Counted from the first letter of the stretch, positions 53,030 through 63,779 are shown. The stretch is DNA of 64,000 nucleotides from Flectonema sp. DT1601 (GCA_964019425.1 OZ025812.1:558001-622000), one strand, 5' to 3'. Program-made: numbers and translations. Notes: generated from the sequence alone by a model not told the origin.

Positions 53030-53095
53030 CTTCGCGATTGGGTCCTTACTGATGCGGGCTACCCAGACCCCTCGTAGTCATCAGTTTGTATTTTG
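53030..53095 (+). repeat. Pseudoknot-capable repeat, copy 2
   Basis: Differs from 40386-40452 at one substituted base (tgggtc instead of tgggta, still leaving five S1 pairs) and one small length change near the 3' end. The actgatg/catcagt stem is unchanged. It is followed closely by four taaac-type units (53100-53120), as often seen behind the 3' end of SINEs and LINEs. Confidence 0.6.
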
Positions 53096-53832
53096 CTAAT
53101 TAAACTAAACTAAACTAAACTGCTGTTGAAATGGCAGTCAAAAAAAAAAAAAGAGTACCTCTCCACAAAAGACAAAACTAAATTTAACTTTATAAGCAAA
53201 TTGATAATGGTCAGCATCTGTTATGAATATAAGTTAGTCGTGTTTATAGTTATTTACAGGTACTGAATGTTTTTATTTTTTTATTTTTATTAGAAGAAAA
53301 AATTTCCTGATTCCAACACAAAACACCAATGAGGAATAACTGCCTGAAGCTTTTTGTCATGAAGTTTTCAAGTCAGAGGCGACTTTTTCCTTGCAAGGCA
53401 CTCTTCTGTGTGGAAGGCTGGCAGTTTCGGAAAATGATCGTTGTGTTGAGAGAAGTTTTTATTAAATTTTCTTTATTCCTTTATGTGAGTAAATTTAGCT
53501 TTCCCTCTCTTGCCTCTCCCTATTTGGTTATTGTTGTATTTCCTCAATTATACCCTTGTTGGTAATGTGACTGTTCCGATTAGATTTATTTGTCGGCAAG
53601 ATTATTTAAGTGGTTCATAATTTACTTTAAGCGATATTTCTTTTCCTTTTTTCTTTTTTTTTTTTTTTTTTTGAAAATCGTTTCTCTCTTCGTTCTTTTC
53701 CCTTCCCCACCCAATATTATATTTTGGTTAATACTTTTTCTTCTTCTGATTTTTCTGATTTTTCTGTTTTTTTTTTTTTTTTTTTTGTTCATTCCCCCCA
53801 TGCACTGTTAGTGTAGTAAAGTTCTTTTTTTT

Positions 53833-54178
53833 AATCCTCTGAAAAATCAAAATTACCATACCCACAGAGCTGTATGGAAAGTTAATTAACTTCACTGGGG
53901 GGACTCTCAGGGAAGTTTAAGTTTATATTGGTTTTCGTTATTCTAGAGGATTCGGGAAAAAAAAAAACAGAGTTAAAAAACCTCTTCCAGCCAGTGAGTG
54001 TCTCACGGCTGTGTGATATTAACTTGTTGTAAACTTCCCATGAGATGCCACTTGGGCACCTCAGTAGTAATAAATGTTTATTAAGTAGTAGTCTGCTATA
54101 TCATTTTATATTACTTTTGGTAGTTTGTGGGTTGTTCTGAATGAAACCCGCATCACTGTGGGTTTGGCTTTCGTTCAG
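53833..54178 (+). ncRNA. Cluster of strong stem-loops, candidate structured RNA (unassigned)
   Basis: 53833-53952 closes with an 8-bp stem (aatcctct/agaggatt). Inside are two hairpins, ccatac/gtatgg (53856-53861 with 53872-53877) and aacttc/gaagtt (53888-53893 with 53912-53917), making a three-way junction. Three more hairpins follow: 53989-54010 (agcc..tgag/ctca..ggct), 54042-54062 (gag.tgcc/ggca.ctc) and about 54138-54178 (ctgaa..aaaccc/gggttt..ttcag). No match to RNase P, SRP, U-snRNA or 5S that I can see. It could equally be a group of foldback DNA remnants. Confidence 0.35.
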
Positions 54179-55496
54179 TTAGGTAAATGTTTATAAGAAA
54201 AAAAAAAAAAAAAAAAAACTAGCGTTTATTTGTGTCACGCATGGGGGTCTTTTTCCCCCTCTCTCTATGTCTCTCTTTCCCTATGATCTTTTTGATTCAT
54301 AAAGTGTAAAAAAAGACACCTGTCAGTTGTGTCTTTGCAGTGCTTGGTTTTCTTTTTGTAGCAAGTAAGTGCTGTAGCAACCTGTTTACGATTTTGGCTT
54401 CCAATTTTAAAAAAAATAGAAAAAAAAAAAAAAAAACAGTGTGGCATGTTTCATGTTTTTCGAGATAAAAAGGAATAACGCTGCCCGCTGCAGTTATCCT
54501 TTTGTTTCAGAAATAGTATTTCAACCCCCGCTATTGAGCAGTGCTTGGTTTTAAAAAAGACATATATTGGGAAGCACATAGAATTCTTTCTCGCTTACAG
54601 TCTAATAGGGATATTGCTTCTTTTTTACTTTATTTTGTGCTACAAGAGAAGTCAAAACAGCTTTTAATGCGTCTTACCTTTCTATGCTTCGATTCTCTCT
54701 TTCCAAATTTGATATCTGTTATAGGAAATAAATATCTTTAGATATATAACATAAACGAAAAAAAAAAACTTTTTTTTTCTTTCTCTCTCACTCTCCCTTT
54801 TTGTTTTTACTTCTTAAAAACCCCGATGTGATATATTCATATTTGCTTGAAACCAACTTAGGAATTTCTTCTCTATATTGTTTTCTGTTACCACATATTT
54901 CCCGAATCTCAAAGAGACGTTTTACGAGCGAAAAAAGAAGATTGTGGCAACGATTACGGCTTGTTTCCGCGGTTGCGCACAATCAAAACAAAACTCTCTC
55001 ACCCATCCACACAGAACAGTTGTATTTACAGAGTTAACAAAAGAGGGGGGAAAAAAAAAAAAAAAAAAAAAAGAGGAAGTTTTTTTTTTTTTTTTTTTTA
55101 AACATGAGTTCTTATTTTATTATGGTAACAGTGGGTCCTCAGGTTAGGCCTCACAGATGTATGCGACAGACATATTTTTTTTTTTTTTTAATACTATTTA
55201 TTATAATTCGTACACATGGCATCTTTTTTTTAAAAAACAAAAACAAAAACAAAAAAAAAACCCCTTTGTTGCTCCCCCTTTTTTTTCCTCTAAAGAACAG
55301 CAAATCGTGCAATAAGTAAGGGTCATTCCCCTCCTTATTTATTCTATTCAGCGGGGAGGGTGCTACCAATTAATTAGTTACTTTAGAATAGTTGAAGATT
55401 TTTTTTTTTTTTTTTGAAAAGTTTTTTTTTGCATTTTTTTTTTATCCGTTACTTTTCCCCAACAGCATTTGTTACACTACATTACACGCTTTTAAA

Positions 55497-55745
55497 ATGT
55501 TCAAAATCTGCGTTGACGGAAAGTCTCAGCACGATCTTCAGGTGCAAATGTCTCACTTTATTCATGAGTGCGGTGGAATCAACTCCGCTCATCCTGTTGC
55601 TGAGGTATAGCAATGTTTTTCTTTTATAAACCACTTTTAACCGTAGCAGTAAACTAATCAAACACAACACACACAGGTAAAGGGACCAAAGCCAAAGGCT
55701 GGTGTACCAAAGCACCTTCAGTACCTGCATAACGACGTATTCTAA
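55497..55745 (+). CDS. Small two-exon gene, 58 aa, function unknown
   Basis: Exons 55497-55604 and 55677-55745; intron gtatag...acacag, phase 0. The ATG follows ccccaacag/catttg.... The protein MFKICVDGKSQHDLQVQM... continues SHFIHECGGINSAHPVAE, then VKGPKPKAGVPKHLQYLHND and VF. Codon use is GC-biased like LysRS and the secreted pair, suggesting a well-expressed gene. It is basic, with no signal peptide or membrane segment, and has two cysteines (ICVD, HECGG). The size would fit a small subunit of a respiratory, ribosomal or other complex, but I cannot name one. Neither exon alone makes a complete reading frame. Confidence 0.65.
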
Positions 55746-55826
55746 GAAGTCTTTTTACGACATCCTCTACACAAACTTATAACACAGTCTGCTGCCCGGA
55801 GGTGGTGGCTTGAATGAAAAGAAAAA

Positions 55827-56026
55827 NNNNNNNNNNNNNNNNNNNNNNNNNNNNNNNNNNNNNNNNNNNNNNNNNNNNNNNNNNNNNNNNNNNNNNNNNN
55901 NNNNNNNNNNNNNNNNNNNNNNNNNNNNNNNNNNNNNNNNNNNNNNNNNNNNNNNNNNNNNNNNNNNNNNNNNNNNNNNNNNNNNNNNNNNNNNNNNNNN
56001 NNNNNNNNNNNNNNNNNNNNNNNNNN
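55827..56026. other. Assembly gap, 200 N
   Basis: Exactly 200 unknown bases, a typical fixed-size placeholder, flanked by A-rich sequence. True length and content are unknown. It sits close to the strand switch, so joining order across it should be treated with care. Confidence 0.99.
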
Positions 56027-56125
56027 GAAACGGAACAAAAGATTTTTTTTTATAGTGAAAGAAAAAAACTTTAATAGCTGCTTATATCATATTTTTATAT
56101 TTAAAACATTCTTTACAGACGTAGT

Positions 56126-56159
<34 letters not shown>

Positions 56160-56562
56160 TACCAAATGAGTTACCGAAACATTTTGGTTGCTATAGAATG
56201 ATGTCTATTTTTAAGAAAGCAACGTGATAGATAAAATAGAGATTAAGGCAGACGGGGTGAGTCCTGCTATTAGGTTTCTTTGATTTTTGTTTTTTTTTTT
56301 CTTCCTTCTTTAATCAATGCTCAGGAACACCTTTTCAATATATGAGCGGCGTCTTTTTTTTTTTTTTTTTTTTTTTTTTCGTTCACCATGCGAAGCATGT
56401 ACAACACCCCCATTCAAAAAAAGTTTTTTTAAAAAAATCTTAAAGCAATCATGCGATTGAGACTAACGATAAAGGGAACTACTAACTACGAGGAGGATCA
56501 ACAGCATGATAAATTATTTCCTAATTTCTGAATAGAGAAAGACAAAGTTATTTTTTTTTATT

Positions 56563-56918
56563 GAGATTTTCGCTACTCGGGGGGTCCAATAATTCCATTT
56601 TCGCTGTTCAGTAAAAGAAGAGAAAGAAAAATAATTTCTTTTTCTCTTTTCGTTGTTCGCTGAAAGTGATAATTCGGCGGTGTCCTTCTTATGAGGCGCC
56701 GGACCAAAAAAGAATTACAACATTAAGTGAACGGCGAAAGAAAAATTACAATTTCTAGTGAACGGCAGGAAAAAAAGTTAGTGAATGGCGAAAAAGAAAT
56801 TATTTTTCAAGCGAGCGGCGAAAAAGAATTATCACCTCTAGTGAACAGCGAAAAGAAAATCATCACTTTTAGCAAATGGGGAAACGACATTATCAGGCAC
56901 CCCAATAGCGAAAATCTC
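56563..56918. repeat. Large imperfect palindrome built of tandem units (foldback element)
   Basis: The outer arms gagattttcgctactcggg (from 56563) and its counterpart ending cgaaaatctc (56918) are inverted copies. Inside, the right half repeats a unit of the type agtgaacggcgaaaaagaa about six times at roughly 24-35 base spacing (56722-56890). The left half carries the same unit reverse-complemented (cattttcgctgttcag at 56597; ttttcgttgttcgctg at 56647). In frame the right half reads as repeated NGEKEI-like residues, but it is not a convincing gene. Confidence 0.7.
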
Positions 56919-59900
56919 TTTTTTATTTCCTCTCAGTCCGCAATAGTAGCACGGAGAGGAACCTTTTTTGAGTAAGAAGTGAACTTGACGGGGTGATCAG
57001 AAAGGAGGATGCTGTTCTGAATTGTAATCACACTCACAATGAGGAGACACTACCCAACAGAAACCTTTAGTTACATTGGCGAAAAGCAAAAACGTTTTTG
57101 TGTGTGTTCAAGTAGGGGTTTTCTGACTACTCCTCAGGAATTACTGAACAAGATCAAAGGCTCCATTGTAATCGCTCAGAATACGGAATTTGGCCCATGG
57201 TTAAAGTAAGCGACTGCAGTCGTTGACTTTTTTTTTTTTTTTTTTTTTTTCCTGCAAGAGCATCGTCTCTGGTTGACTGTTCATGTCCTTCCGAAGGAAA
57301 CAGACACTTTGTAGATATAATTGTATGGGATCGTGTCATTGGGTTACAGTGGGCCAATTAAAGTCTCTCAGAACACCTGGATATCTGAGGACAGCTCCCA
57401 GAGGGATCGAAAATAAACTAAAGACGGTATTTGAAAGATAATTAGATAAAGTACTTCGTTATATTACTTGTTGCGCATAGCTGCAGCAAACCAAGGAGAT
57501 TGGATTCAGGAAAAGACAAAATAAATAGGAAACCCGAAATCTGCACAACCACTCAAGGCAGTTTACTATTTCGGTGAACCAGCTTATCACAACAATTGTT
57601 GATCCTATGAAATAACAAAACACGCTCATATGTATAATTTTTTTTTTTTTAAGTAAACGAAAGAATAGTTCGAGGTCATGTAAGACGTTGGACAGAAATA
57701 AAATAAAAAGCTCACAAAACAGCACATCTGTTAGAGAAGACCACAGACTTATTAATAGCCTGTGAAGGGTCATTTTGTTGGTACTTGCACCCAGTTACAG
57801 AACCTTCAACAGCTTCCAAAAAAAAAAAAAAAAAAAAAACCGAACTTCTTCAAACCAAGGATAAGATAAGAAGGAAAAGAAGGGGGAAAAAAAAAAAGAG
57901 GAAAAAAAACATCCTTTTTAAGGTAGAAACGGCTTCTTGAATAACTAATAAAACATACGAGGTTTGTGACGTCCGCAAGCAAGTATATAATTTGATCACA
58001 ACGGTGGAGACTCTGTAAGTAATGGTAATCGAATTGCCGTTAGAATATGAGGGTTTGCAAAAAAAACTCTCAAAATAATTAAAAAAAAAACATTCTGCTG
58101 TTCTATTATTTGGCAGCAAATCAAGTCAAGAATCTGGAAAAAAAAAAATTTTTTTTTTTTTTTTTTTTGAAGGAGAGCCGCAAAATCACGAAAATCCTAT
58201 TCTTAAAAAAAAATAAAAAAAATCGAGAGAGAACAGAGAAACTGAGAGCTGTGAGCCAGCAGTAACTTAATAACCCAATAAATACCTATTACTTATGTTA
58301 TAATAATAATAAAAGAAATCGACGTTGGATCGCCAATATCGGAGACCAAAGCTAATTTTCGATTTGGATATGTATGTTTCTGGTTTATAATGTCTGCAAG
58401 ATTTTTTTTTTTTTTAAAAAAAACCTTTCACATTAATCCATTCTAAAGAAATACAATATTTGATTCCAAAAAAACAGCAAAAAAAACAGACGTCGGTTTA
58501 AAAAAAAAAAAAAAATCACTCAGAATCCTATATAATTTTATACTTCCTTCCCAGTTTTTTTGTTTTGTGTACACCAGTGCTTAACTATAACCGTATGTAT
58601 AGGTTTGCTGCGGACACTTATTAAGTACAAAAACTAAAAATAAAAGGTGTCATGTGATCTTTTAACCAGATAATAGAATCCCTTGCAGAAAAAGAGGAAA
58701 AAAGGGGGGAGAAGTTAGTAGTAATAATCTATTTGTTAGTACTAATCTTTATCGAGTGTTTTCACAAATAAATAAATTGTAAGGACATCAAACAAATAAT
58801 GGTTGGTTTCAGGATGGTTGGATTCGGATAAAAATTAAAAAATCTTTCCTTGAACCATTCCACTTACCCAGCCCTCTTCAGCGAAGAAAGTAAGGGGGAC
58901 ACTGCGTACCCTTCTCAAAGGGACTACGTCAACATGGTTAATTATTTTACCATTTATGTTCATCAATAAACAGACAAGGGAAGTTAAGTACTAATTTGTT
59001 AAGGAGTCCAACCTACCACTGAGTAAATAGATTCTCAGTATTACTAAGGTAACCAATTATTTATTTATCAAAGTCAGAGAGGTTAAACACCTGGAGAAGC
59101 TCACGGGATAAGTTCCACCCCAACTGTGAGACAGGACTCTCACAGGCGAAAATACGTAAATTGACAAAAAGAGTGGCTCCCGTATCCACCGTATGCGAAG
59201 CAGTCTATGAGAGTCTAATCTCAGAAGGCTGAGCTTATCATTTTAAATTCTGAAGGGGAAAAAAAAAGGGGGAAAAAATGACGTTGATGATCAAGATGCT
59301 TTCTTTTAGTCGCTTTCGATTAAACATTCCACAACACAACGAGAGGATTATTAATGCCTTTGACATGTATAAAATCCTACCAGTAAAGTGTTGGAGGTAA
59401 AGGAAAATTTAATTCCCTTCTTAAAGCGCTGAAATGAAAAACTAAAAACAACTGATCCCAGACTGCCAGTCAGTGTAGTACAAAACTGTACAAAATACCA
59501 CCGAGATAAACAGGTTGAGTGTATTGGGTTGTATTAAGAGCTAATTAATTAATCAGAGCTGACTAAAGCGCGTAATGAAATACAACGTCGTTAGGAAGGT
59601 TAAACGAGAGATTTTATCTACCTGGAGAAATACTTGGAGCTGTTTGTGCAGTCAACTACAAATGGGTATTCATGGAAGAGGAAATAGCGAAAAGCTGATA
59701 ATTTAGTGGGAAGACTTAGAAACATAGAAAGAAAAAAAATACGTGATGCGGGTTGCAGTTACAAACCTTGCATATAACAGGGTGCTGGCAACTAAAAAAA
59801 TTAATTACGAGAAAGTTATCAGGTCTCAGTGTCTTCGAGGGATGTAAAATTCCCAAGACGACGTGACAACAATTAACCAACTCGATAATGGAATAAAAAA

Positions 59901-59972
59901 TAGAGTCGAGCAGGAGCTCTCATCTGATATTTTCTTTTTATTGTCTTAACTTCTCATTATCAAAATGACATC

Positions 59973-62900
59973 TTACGTCTGAACTCTGTCTAAAGATATC
60001 ACTGTAGCAGGTGTTGAAGGATTCCTATCAGAGTCAATCGTCTCCATCATTTCTGCCCAAGCACTTCCTTCATTGACGAGGTCTTCTTTGAGAATATCCC
60101 AATTACGAACATCATTTCTTTTACGACGTCTACTAGGCGGAAAATAACTCGGGGAAGAAGGACACTTTTTAGCTGACTGCGACGTGCTCGTTGATGGGAT
60201 TTTTGATAATGTACTGGAGTCTCTCTCAGGACCAGAGTCTCTGTCAGGACCAGAGTCCCTGTCAGGGGCAGGTTCAGTTATAAAATCAGAAAAGCAAACT
60301 TGGATGGCGTCAGTCGATGAGGCTTCAGATGCAACTTCTGATTTCACATCGCTGATCACTTCTAACGATTTGTACATTTGATCATACTCTTCCCACTCAG
60401 AAGACTGAAGAAATCTCCATCTACCAGTCCACACAATATAAATCCAACAAACCAAGTCAAGGATAATTTTAATAAGTAAAATAGTCATTGCTAACATCAA
60501 ACAATAAGATGCAATCTGAAAACAAATATGACTCAAATCTTCAAGAAGGTATGAAACAGCAGCTAGAAGAAGACCAATAGCTTGGAGAAATAGACGCGCA
60601 CAATCCAAGTAGTTGTCTCTGTTCTTGCAGTGTGGCCACATTTTTATTTCGATGATAAGAAATATAACATTGTAGAAAGAGCATAGCAGTCTAGTGACGG
60701 CACATCCCATATAGGTGTACTGACGTACTGCGAGAGTAGCTCCAGACAAAAACATTTGCACGAATTCAAATATAGCAAAATACGATCTCTGTTCTGTATA
60801 ACTTTTTAATATCAAAGTGAATCGATCGACGAATCGATTTTGTGGACGTCTACTAACCCATTCTCCAGGACCTAGCAAAAAAATTGCTACTTTGCCGGAC
60901 CTGAACTTGGTAGCATTATCTCCAAGTAGTCGGTAGCGAGCTTTTTCAGGAACTCCTTTACAAATAGCTCTACTAATGAGTACAGGTAATAGGACTGCCA
61001 CCAACATAGAGACAATACCGACGACAGCGTGCCATCCTTTTCTTGGATGGAATATAACATTAGCACCACAGAGTGTGAAGGCTTGGTATAGAAATAGAAA
61101 TACAAAAAGAGTAACGGATGGAAATCGAATTAATCCTTGCCCTGCAAGATCTGAAAATCCAAAAACAAGAAGAAGAATTGCGATATGAATAAGAGAGAAG
61201 GTGCTGAGGAGGATGGAATTTCCGATGACAGCTGCGAGGCATTCAGAACCATCAATCGATTTAAAGGGTTCGAACACTTGTAATGGTGCGAGAGAGAAAC
61301 TAACTTCTGGATCTCTACCAGAACCACATTCCATATCGAGATACATTTGAAGCTGTTGAACGTGACCTGATGCAGGTCCCGACATCATCGAAAATAATCC
61401 GATCCCAGCAGTTACACTACCTGCTTGTTTTACAGCTGCATCGATTGTTCCTTCTGCTTCTATTTTAATTATAACTTTACTTGTTGACATTCCCCATTCG
61501 CTTCCTGAAGTAGTAATTAATATTTCTAATTCCTCTCTTAAGTCTGCTCTGTATCCTTTTAGCGGTCCAATCCTCAGAAATATTTCTTTATCACTTACGT
61601 CTTCAACAGTTATAACGGTAGCTCTACAGCAAGATAAATAATGAGATATTCCTTTCTTATTATTTGCGTTTCCAGGTCCGATCTCCAAGGGACCGTAGTG
61701 TCGTAAGGGGTGGCTAATTTTCCAAAACCTGGTTAGGAAGTTGTCAGGTCCGTTTAAGAAAGCTTTTACAACAATTCCATTTTGAATATCTTCCGACTTA
61801 ATCGTAGCTGGAGCTGTCCACATTACGACTGTCGGGGTCGTTGGTCGGATCTTCAGCGGGGGGGCATCTGTTGTGGGAATTTCCGTTGAAGGTGCTGGAG
61901 TTGGAATCTGAGTTGGAGGGACCGTAGGAATTTGAGTAGGTACAGTTGTTGGTACCATAGTCGGTATCCCAGTTGGAATTGCAGTCGGTACCAATGTTGG
62001 AACTGGCGTCTGAATAGTCTCCGTAAGTGTCGCTTTCTTCATATCAGTTTCAGTTACTGTTGGGTCATTCACGAAAGTCATTGTGTTAGAAATTTGTTTT
62101 TCCACCGTCTCTGTCGTCGATTCGAATTCTTTGCTCGAAGCAGTTTGCGACACTAATGAAATTGTCAAGGTTTCGGTTTGCTCTAAGAGTGAGATCCCTT
62201 GTTCTCCTAAAAAACCTGATTTTATTGAAACAAAGATATCACCATTTCCTCTAACAGAGCATCCAGTGAGTCCGAAGTTTTGAGTACCTTGAGAATCACC
62301 CAACACCCATTGCAATTGATTTGTCGTGAGCGACGGATCATAAGACACTATACCTCCAGTTGAAGTGACCAGGTAAATTTTTAAACTCTTCGATTTAGGA
62401 GTCACGCACATCGAAACTACAGAAACACCAACAGTTAGAATTGGTGTTAAGAGAATCTTAGAACCAGCACACCTTTCAAATTTATCATCTTGAAGAGGAA
62501 CACAACTCTGCAAATCAATAGTCCACAATACCAGATCAGATATATAAGAAGCGACTGCGAAGATATTTGGGCTGTTTGGATCGGCTCCCATGGGGCCGAC
62601 GTTTTTCAAGAGTAGAGTACTCGGGCCTTCAGATATTTCAAACAGATAACGAGATTCATCACTCGGTATCCAACTTTTAATTGGTGAATTAATGTTGAGA
62701 GGTTTTGTATAAATACGATCATCACCACTATAGAATATAGTTCCCGTATTCTGTTGATAAGCCATCCATTCACAAGGTCCAAGAGCATTGTTTCCAGTTA
62801 GGAATGCTGCTGTGTCAAATCCAGGCATTAATCTAGCATCTTCACCTCCAACTCGGATGATGGAAGACTCGCACAGGACTAGTAAATTTCTGTCACCTAA

Positions 62901-63149
62901 CCTTGTGACTGATGACACACTCGTGGGATCAAATCGAATACCCGATATTGGGAATACTGTTCCTGGTGATGAAATTGGTTCGCTTTTTTGAAAACCTGCA
63001 GCGGTTTGGCCGACAATTCCTTCAGGACCGTCGAACCAAAATACGGATTTAACATCCACAATTCCAACCATCGCAACTGGACGTAATTGGTATCCATTCA
63101 CATAAATAACTATCACTAACAAACATAAGATAAACTTCATGGTTGACAT
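59973..63149 (-). CDS. Large surface membrane protein: ectodomain, PT-repeat stalk, about 7 TM, 1058 aa
   Basis: Start ATG at 63149 (or 63140, MKFILCLLVIVIYVNGYQLR, a signal peptide). The ectodomain (to about residue 330) has repeated GxxxVxD/FAVASY-like strands, possibly a beta-propeller. A Ser/Thr stretch and a proline-threonine stalk follow (TPVPTLVPTAIPTGIPTMVP ...). A second extracellular domain comes next, and a motif SVTAGIGLFSMMSGPASGHV then QQLQMYLDMEC. That motif resembles the segment before the membrane region of trypanosomatid/bodonid large surface proteins (DGF-1 type); this is a weak resemblance. About seven hydrophobic helices follow between residues 660 and 930 (for example LIHIAILLLVFGF, VTLFVFLFLYQAF, ILLIKIILDLVCWIYIVW). 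A cytosolic tail has (PDRDSG)n repeats and a basic RRRKR cluster. It is the only - strand gene. Ligand and role unknown. Confidence 0.8.
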   Translation of the reverse strand: MSTMKFILCLLVIVIYVNGYQLRPVAMVGIVDVKSVFWFDGPEGIVGQTAAGFQKSEPISSPGTVFPISGIRFDPTSVSSVTRLGDRNLLVLCESSIIRVGGEDARLMPGFDTAAFLTGNNALGPCEWMAYQQNTGTIFYSGDDRIYTKPLNINSPIKSWIPSDESRYLFEISEGPSTLLLKNVGPMGADPNSPNIFAVASYISDLVLWTIDLQSCVPLQDDKFERCAGSKILLTPILTVGVSVVSMCVTPKSKSLKIYLVTSTGGIVSYDPSLTTNQLQWVLGDSQGTQNFGLTGCSVRGNGDIFVSIKSGFLGEQGISLLEQTETLTISLVSQTASSKEFESTTETVEKQISNTMTFVNDPTVTETDMKKATLTETIQTPVPTLVPTAIPTGIPTMVPTTVPTQIPTVPPTQIPTPAPSTEIPTTDAPPLKIRPTTPTVVMWTAPATIKSEDIQNGIVVKAFLNGPDNFLTRFWKISHPLRHYGPLEIGPGNANNKKGISHYLSCCRATVITVEDVSDKEIFLRIGPLKGYRADLREELEILITTSGSEWGMSTSKVIIKIEAEGTIDAAVKQAGSVTAGIGLFSMMSGPASGHVQQLQMYLDMECGSGRDPEVSFSLAPLQVFEPFKSIDGSECLAAVIGNSILLSTFSLIHIAILLLVFGFSDLAGQGLIRFPSVTLFVFLFLYQAFTLCGANVIFHPRKGWHAVVGIVSMLVAVLLPVLISRAICKGVPEKARYRLLGDNATKFRSGKVAIFLLGPGEWVSRRPQNRFVDRFTLILKSYTEQRSYFAIFEFVQMFLSGATLAVRQYTYMGCAVTRLLCSFYNVIFLIIEIKMWPHCKNRDNYLDCARLFLQAIGLLLAAVSYLLEDLSHICFQIASYCLMLAMTILLIKIILDLVCWIYIVWTGRWRFLQSSEWEEYDQMYKSLEVISDVKSEVASEASSTDAIQVCFSDFITEPAPDRDSGPDRDSGPERDSSTLSKIPSTSTSQSAKKCPSSPSYFPPSRRRKRNDVRNWDILKEDLVNEGSAWAEMMETIDSDRNPSTPATVISLDRVQT

Positions 63150-63152
63150 CAC

Positions 63153-63747
63153 TTGATGAGCTTTTTGTTCTTACTCCTTTTTTTTAATTTTTTTTATTAT
63201 TATTTTCACTGAACCAACTTTTATGTATTAGCTACCCAGAAGAAAGAGGAATACTTTTCCAGTAAGCTACATCATTTTTTTTTAGTTTATTTTTTTTATT
63301 ATTATTATTATTATTATTTTTTTTTTTTTTTCCAGTTGGGATATTCTGTAAAAATTATATTAAACTAAAACAATGCTACTCCGCTAGAAGTAATAACCAA
63401 CGATGAAGGCTGATACGACACGAAGGGAAACGTTTTCTTCCATATGAAACTAATCAGAATCGTACACACTCACTGAACAAGATATATAGTTAATGTGAAC
63501 CTGTAACAAAGAAAAGAATTATATCAAATAGCAGAAACAGCAAATAATTTCTCAGGGAAATCAAATTATTTAACAAGTGTAAATATGAAGGAAGCATCAA
63601 GCAACAGGGAACTATGAGTAACCCTACTGGTGAAGCTTGAAGCTGGTGCAATCTATAAAGAAGAAGGCGAGGTGCATAAGACTACTTGTTGTACATCAAT
63701 CTCATCTCCGAAAATGCTACAACAATCAAAAAATAATTTGGAGTCAG

Positions 63748-63779
<32 letters not shown>

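Larger units (their letters stand above)
51522..55496. other. 4 kb noncoding stretch
   Basis: Strongly T-rich on the + strand, with many long runs. It contains the second pseudoknot-capable repeat (53030-53095), followed by an (aaact)n array at 53100-53120, and a cluster of inverted repeats at 53833-54178. Frames at 51748-52005 and 53329-53565 were considered and not accepted. Confidence 0.55.
55746..59972. other. 4.2 kb convergent intergenic (strand-switch) region
   Basis: Lies between the last + gene and the stop of the - gene. Contains an assembly gap, long T-runs at 56126-56158 and 56354-56380, a large imperfect palindrome (56563-56918), then A-rich sequence to 59.9 kb. A hairpin ctgtgaga/tctcacag is at about 59126-59147. 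No supported gene on either strand. Confidence 0.6.

Noticed and set aside
53329-53565. 78-codon frame MRNNCLKLFVMKFSSQ...
   Set aside because: Free of long runs but rich in Phe/Leu/Val as expected of T-rich DNA, with no domain. Kept only as a note.
56727-56975. 82-codon frame with repeated NGEKEI residues
   Set aside because: It follows from the tandem units of the palindrome and not from protein constraint.
57459-58119. - strand frames of 104 and 89 codons near the strand switch
   Set aside because: Hydrophobic translations of A/T-rich DNA with Lys or Phe runs. No homology features.
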